NCBI RefSeq assembly: GCF_045124755.1
Contig: NZ_JBGVMK010000121.1
DNA length: 7,713 bases
Strand: one strand, 5' to 3'
Source: Succinimonas sp045124755
GTDB lineage: Bacteria > Pseudomonadota > Gammaproteobacteria > Enterobacterales > Succinivibrionaceae
Shown: positions 6,275 to 7,713 of the stretch, in pieces
How the letters are laid out: the number at the start of each line of letters is the position of its first letter
How positions within the stretch are numbered: the first letter of the stretch is position 1
Translations under genes and position numbers: made by a program
The notes under the pieces: generated by a model
Told to the model about the DNA's origin: nothing
The model's input: only the letters and a program-made list of their open reading frames with translations
Database searches by the model: none

Positions 6275-6349
6275 CCGGGATTGCGTCCCGGAGCCGGAGG
6301 AGCCCCGGAATACCGGCTCCGCCCGGCCGCAAAAATGCCGCCCGGAGCC
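6275..6349. repeat. Cluster of GC-rich inverted repeats between lptG and tRNA-Leu
   Basis: CCGGGA (6275-6280) pairs with TCCCGG (6286-6291). GGAGCCGG (6290-6297) pairs perfectly with CCGGCTCC (6313-6320). Further GGAGCC copies at 6299-6304 and 6344-6349 can also pair with GGCTCC at 6315-6320. The cluster begins five bases after the lptG stop. No T-run follows a stem on the minus strand, so it looks more like an mRNA 3'-end stabiliser or a degenerate REP-like element than a classical terminator. Confidence 0.5.
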
Positions 6350-6354
6350 TTTCC

Positions 6355-7431
6355 TCAGGAAGAGCTTCTTTTCAGAAGATAGATGCCCGCCCCCAGCATC
6401 AGCACGGTGGGCATCACCGCGCAGATAACGGGAGGAATGCCCCAGAAAATAGTGAAGGGGGCCAGAATTTCGTTTATGGCGTAGAAGGCAAAGCCCACCA
6501 CAATGCCCACTACCACCCGGGCTCCCATGGTGGCGCTTCTCAAAGGCCCGAACACCGTGCTGGCCGCCAGAAGCAGTATTACCAGAGTCATAAAGGGAGC
6601 GATGATCTTCCGGTAGAGATCCAGATAGTAGCGATCCGCCTTCTGACCGTTCTTGGTAATGTAATCAATGTAGCTCACCAGTCCCCGGATACTGAACTCA
6701 TCGGCTCCCACGCCTACCACGTCAAGCTTTTCCGGGGTCAGATTAAGCTCCCAGTCGGCAGATTTCGGGAATTCCTTCACCACCCGATCCATGCTGAAGG
6801 AGTACACGGAAACATCGGTCATGTGCCATTTGCCGTCCTGCCAGATCCCCTTCCGGGCTACCATATAACGGGTAAGCTGCTTGGGCAGCGTATCTGAAAA
6901 GTCATACCGGTACACCGCATCCAGACTGCCGTCGGTAAGCACCCTGGCAATATTAATGAACGAATTCCCTTCCCGGAACCAGATACCGCGGCTCGTGACC
7001 GCCACCTGACCGCCGGAAATGGCGGCGGTCTGCACGCTTTCGGCTTTCTTTTCCGAATCGGGCACCACAAACTCGCCCATGAGAAAAACCGCAATAACCA
7101 CCGGGAGAAGCCAGAAGCAGGCAGATGACACAATGCCCAGCCGGGATTTCCCGAGGCCCTGCATTACGATAAGCTCGGAGCTCGTGGCCAGATTGCCCAG
7201 AGCCAGCACCGTGCCGATGAGAACCCCCATGGGGAAAAACATGCAGATCTGTCCCGGCACCGTCCAGGACACATATTCGGCAATGGCCGCCATGTCATAA
7301 TCGCCCCGGCCCACGTTGCGGAGCTGATCCACAAATTTGATAAGGGAGGACAAAGCCACGAGGCCCAGCGTGGAGGAACAGGCCCAGACCACCACGTTGC
7401 GCCCCACATACCGGTCAACCACCTTAAACAT
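6355..7431 (-). CDS. lptG: LPS export ABC transporter permease LptG
   Basis: LptG pairs with LptF as the transmembrane part of the LptB2FG complex. This complex extracts lipopolysaccharide from the inner membrane and passes it through LptC and LptA to the outer membrane. From the ATG at 7431 the protein has 358 residues, close to E. coli LptG (360). The N terminus FKVVDRYVGR and SSLIKFVDQLRNVGRGDYD matches the family strongly. Three membrane segments are expected at about 12-34, 58-81 and 100-121. The periplasmic jelly-roll part lies at about 125-265 (NLTPEKLDVVGVGADEFSIRGL is typical), followed by three more helices from about 276. FGPLRSATMGARVVVGI and GIPPVICAVMP are family signatures. An upstream in-frame ATG at 7509 would add 26 residues lying within lptF coding sequence and is unlikely; GGAGGA at 7441-7446 precedes 7431. 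It overlaps lptF by eight bases, implying coupled translation. Confidence 0.96.
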   Translation of the reverse strand: MFKVVDRYVGRNVVVWACSSTLGLVALSSLIKFVDQLRNVGRGDYDMAAIAEYVSWTVPGQICMFFPMGVLIGTVLALGNLATSSELIVMQGLGKSRLGIVSSACFWLLPVVIAVFLMGEFVVPDSEKKAESVQTAAISGGQVAVTSRGIWFREGNSFINIARVLTDGSLDAVYRYDFSDTLPKQLTRYMVARKGIWQDGKWHMTDVSVYSFSMDRVVKEFPKSADWELNLTPEKLDVVGVGADEFSIRGLVSYIDYITKNGQKADRYYLDLYRKIIAPFMTLVILLLAASTVFGPLRSATMGARVVVGIVVGFAFYAINEILAPFTIFWGIPPVICAVMPTVLMLGAGIYLLKRSSS

Positions 7432-7713
7432 TGCTGCTTCTCCTCCGCTTGAAACGGCTCCCCAGTCTTCTGAAGCGCTCGGTATCTGACAAATTAAAGG
7501 GAATGGCAAAAAGCAGAAGATAGATCACCGGCAGGATAAAGAGCCCCGGCATCAGGGAAACATGCCCTCTGGTCATGCCTGATTTAATGCCAAAGGCAAA
7601 AAGATAATAGCTGAGATAGAACATGATGGCCGGAATCACCTTGGCAAAACGCCCCTTTCTGGGATTGACCATGGACAAAGGCACCACCATGAGAGACAGC
7701 ACCAGCACGCTCA
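7424..7713 (-). CDS. lptF: LPS export ABC transporter permease LptF, C-terminal part (cut by window edge)
   Basis: Only the last 95 or so residues are present; the reading frame is open to the window edge. The sequence VVPLSMVNPRKGRFAKVIPAIMFYLSYYLF, then LPVIYLLLFAIPFNLSDTERFRRL, matches the last two membrane helices and basic C-terminal tail of LptF. NPRKGR corresponds to the NPRQGR of E. coli LptF. The stop TAA overlaps the lptG start in the sequence ATGTTTAA, so the pair is a tightly coupled lptF-lptG operon, as in most gammaproteobacteria. The true start lies to the right of the window. Confidence 0.93.
   Translation of the reverse strand, partial: SVLVLSLMVVPLSMVNPRKGRFAKVIPAIMFYLSYYLFAFGIKSGMTRGHVSLMPGLFILPVIYLLLFAIPFNLSDTERFRRLGSRFKRRRSSNV

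Overview
The window reads as ordinary chromosomal housekeeping DNA of a Gram-negative proteobacterium. The lptF-lptG pair shows an LPS outer membrane, and the TcdA, DusA and LptG sequences look gammaproteobacterial. Both tRNA genes encode their CCA ends. The DNA is moderately GC-rich, with a preference for CCGG-containing codons. The family is uncertain; an anaerobic gut or rumen group such as Succinivibrionaceae is a guess, not a result.

Layout. On the + strand are tcdA (81-848), then a 540-residue protein (903-2525) built like the primase-helicases of phages and plasmids, then a tRNA-Arg(CCU) gene (2586-2660) with its own strong promoter. On the - strand, read from right to left, are the end of lptF, lptG (6355-7431), a tRNA-Leu(CAA) gene (6125-6211), a secreted Sel1-repeat protein (4981-5889), a TPM-domain membrane protein (3907-4845) and dusA (2846-3886). 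The tRNA-Arg and dusA transcription units converge at about 2661-2845, where no coding gene is visible.

Themes. Four genes concern tRNA: two tRNAs and two tRNA-modifying enzymes (TcdA makes cyclic t6A at position 37; DusA makes dihydrouridine in the D-loop). Three proteins act at or beyond the inner membrane (LptF/LptG, the TPM protein, the Sel1 protein).

The item most worth attention is the 903-2525 protein. Its CHC2 zinc-finger ligands are intact, but the positions where the Toprim glutamate, the Walker A GKT and the Walker B aspartate should lie hold other residues (Phe214, Arg-Arg-Arg 357-359, Asn447). It is nevertheless a clean full-length ORF. It may be a domesticated, catalytically dead mobile-element replication protein; this is inferred from alignment by eye and memory of the family. 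A possible attenuator-like pair of alternative hairpins between the Sel1 and TPM genes is the second point of interest.
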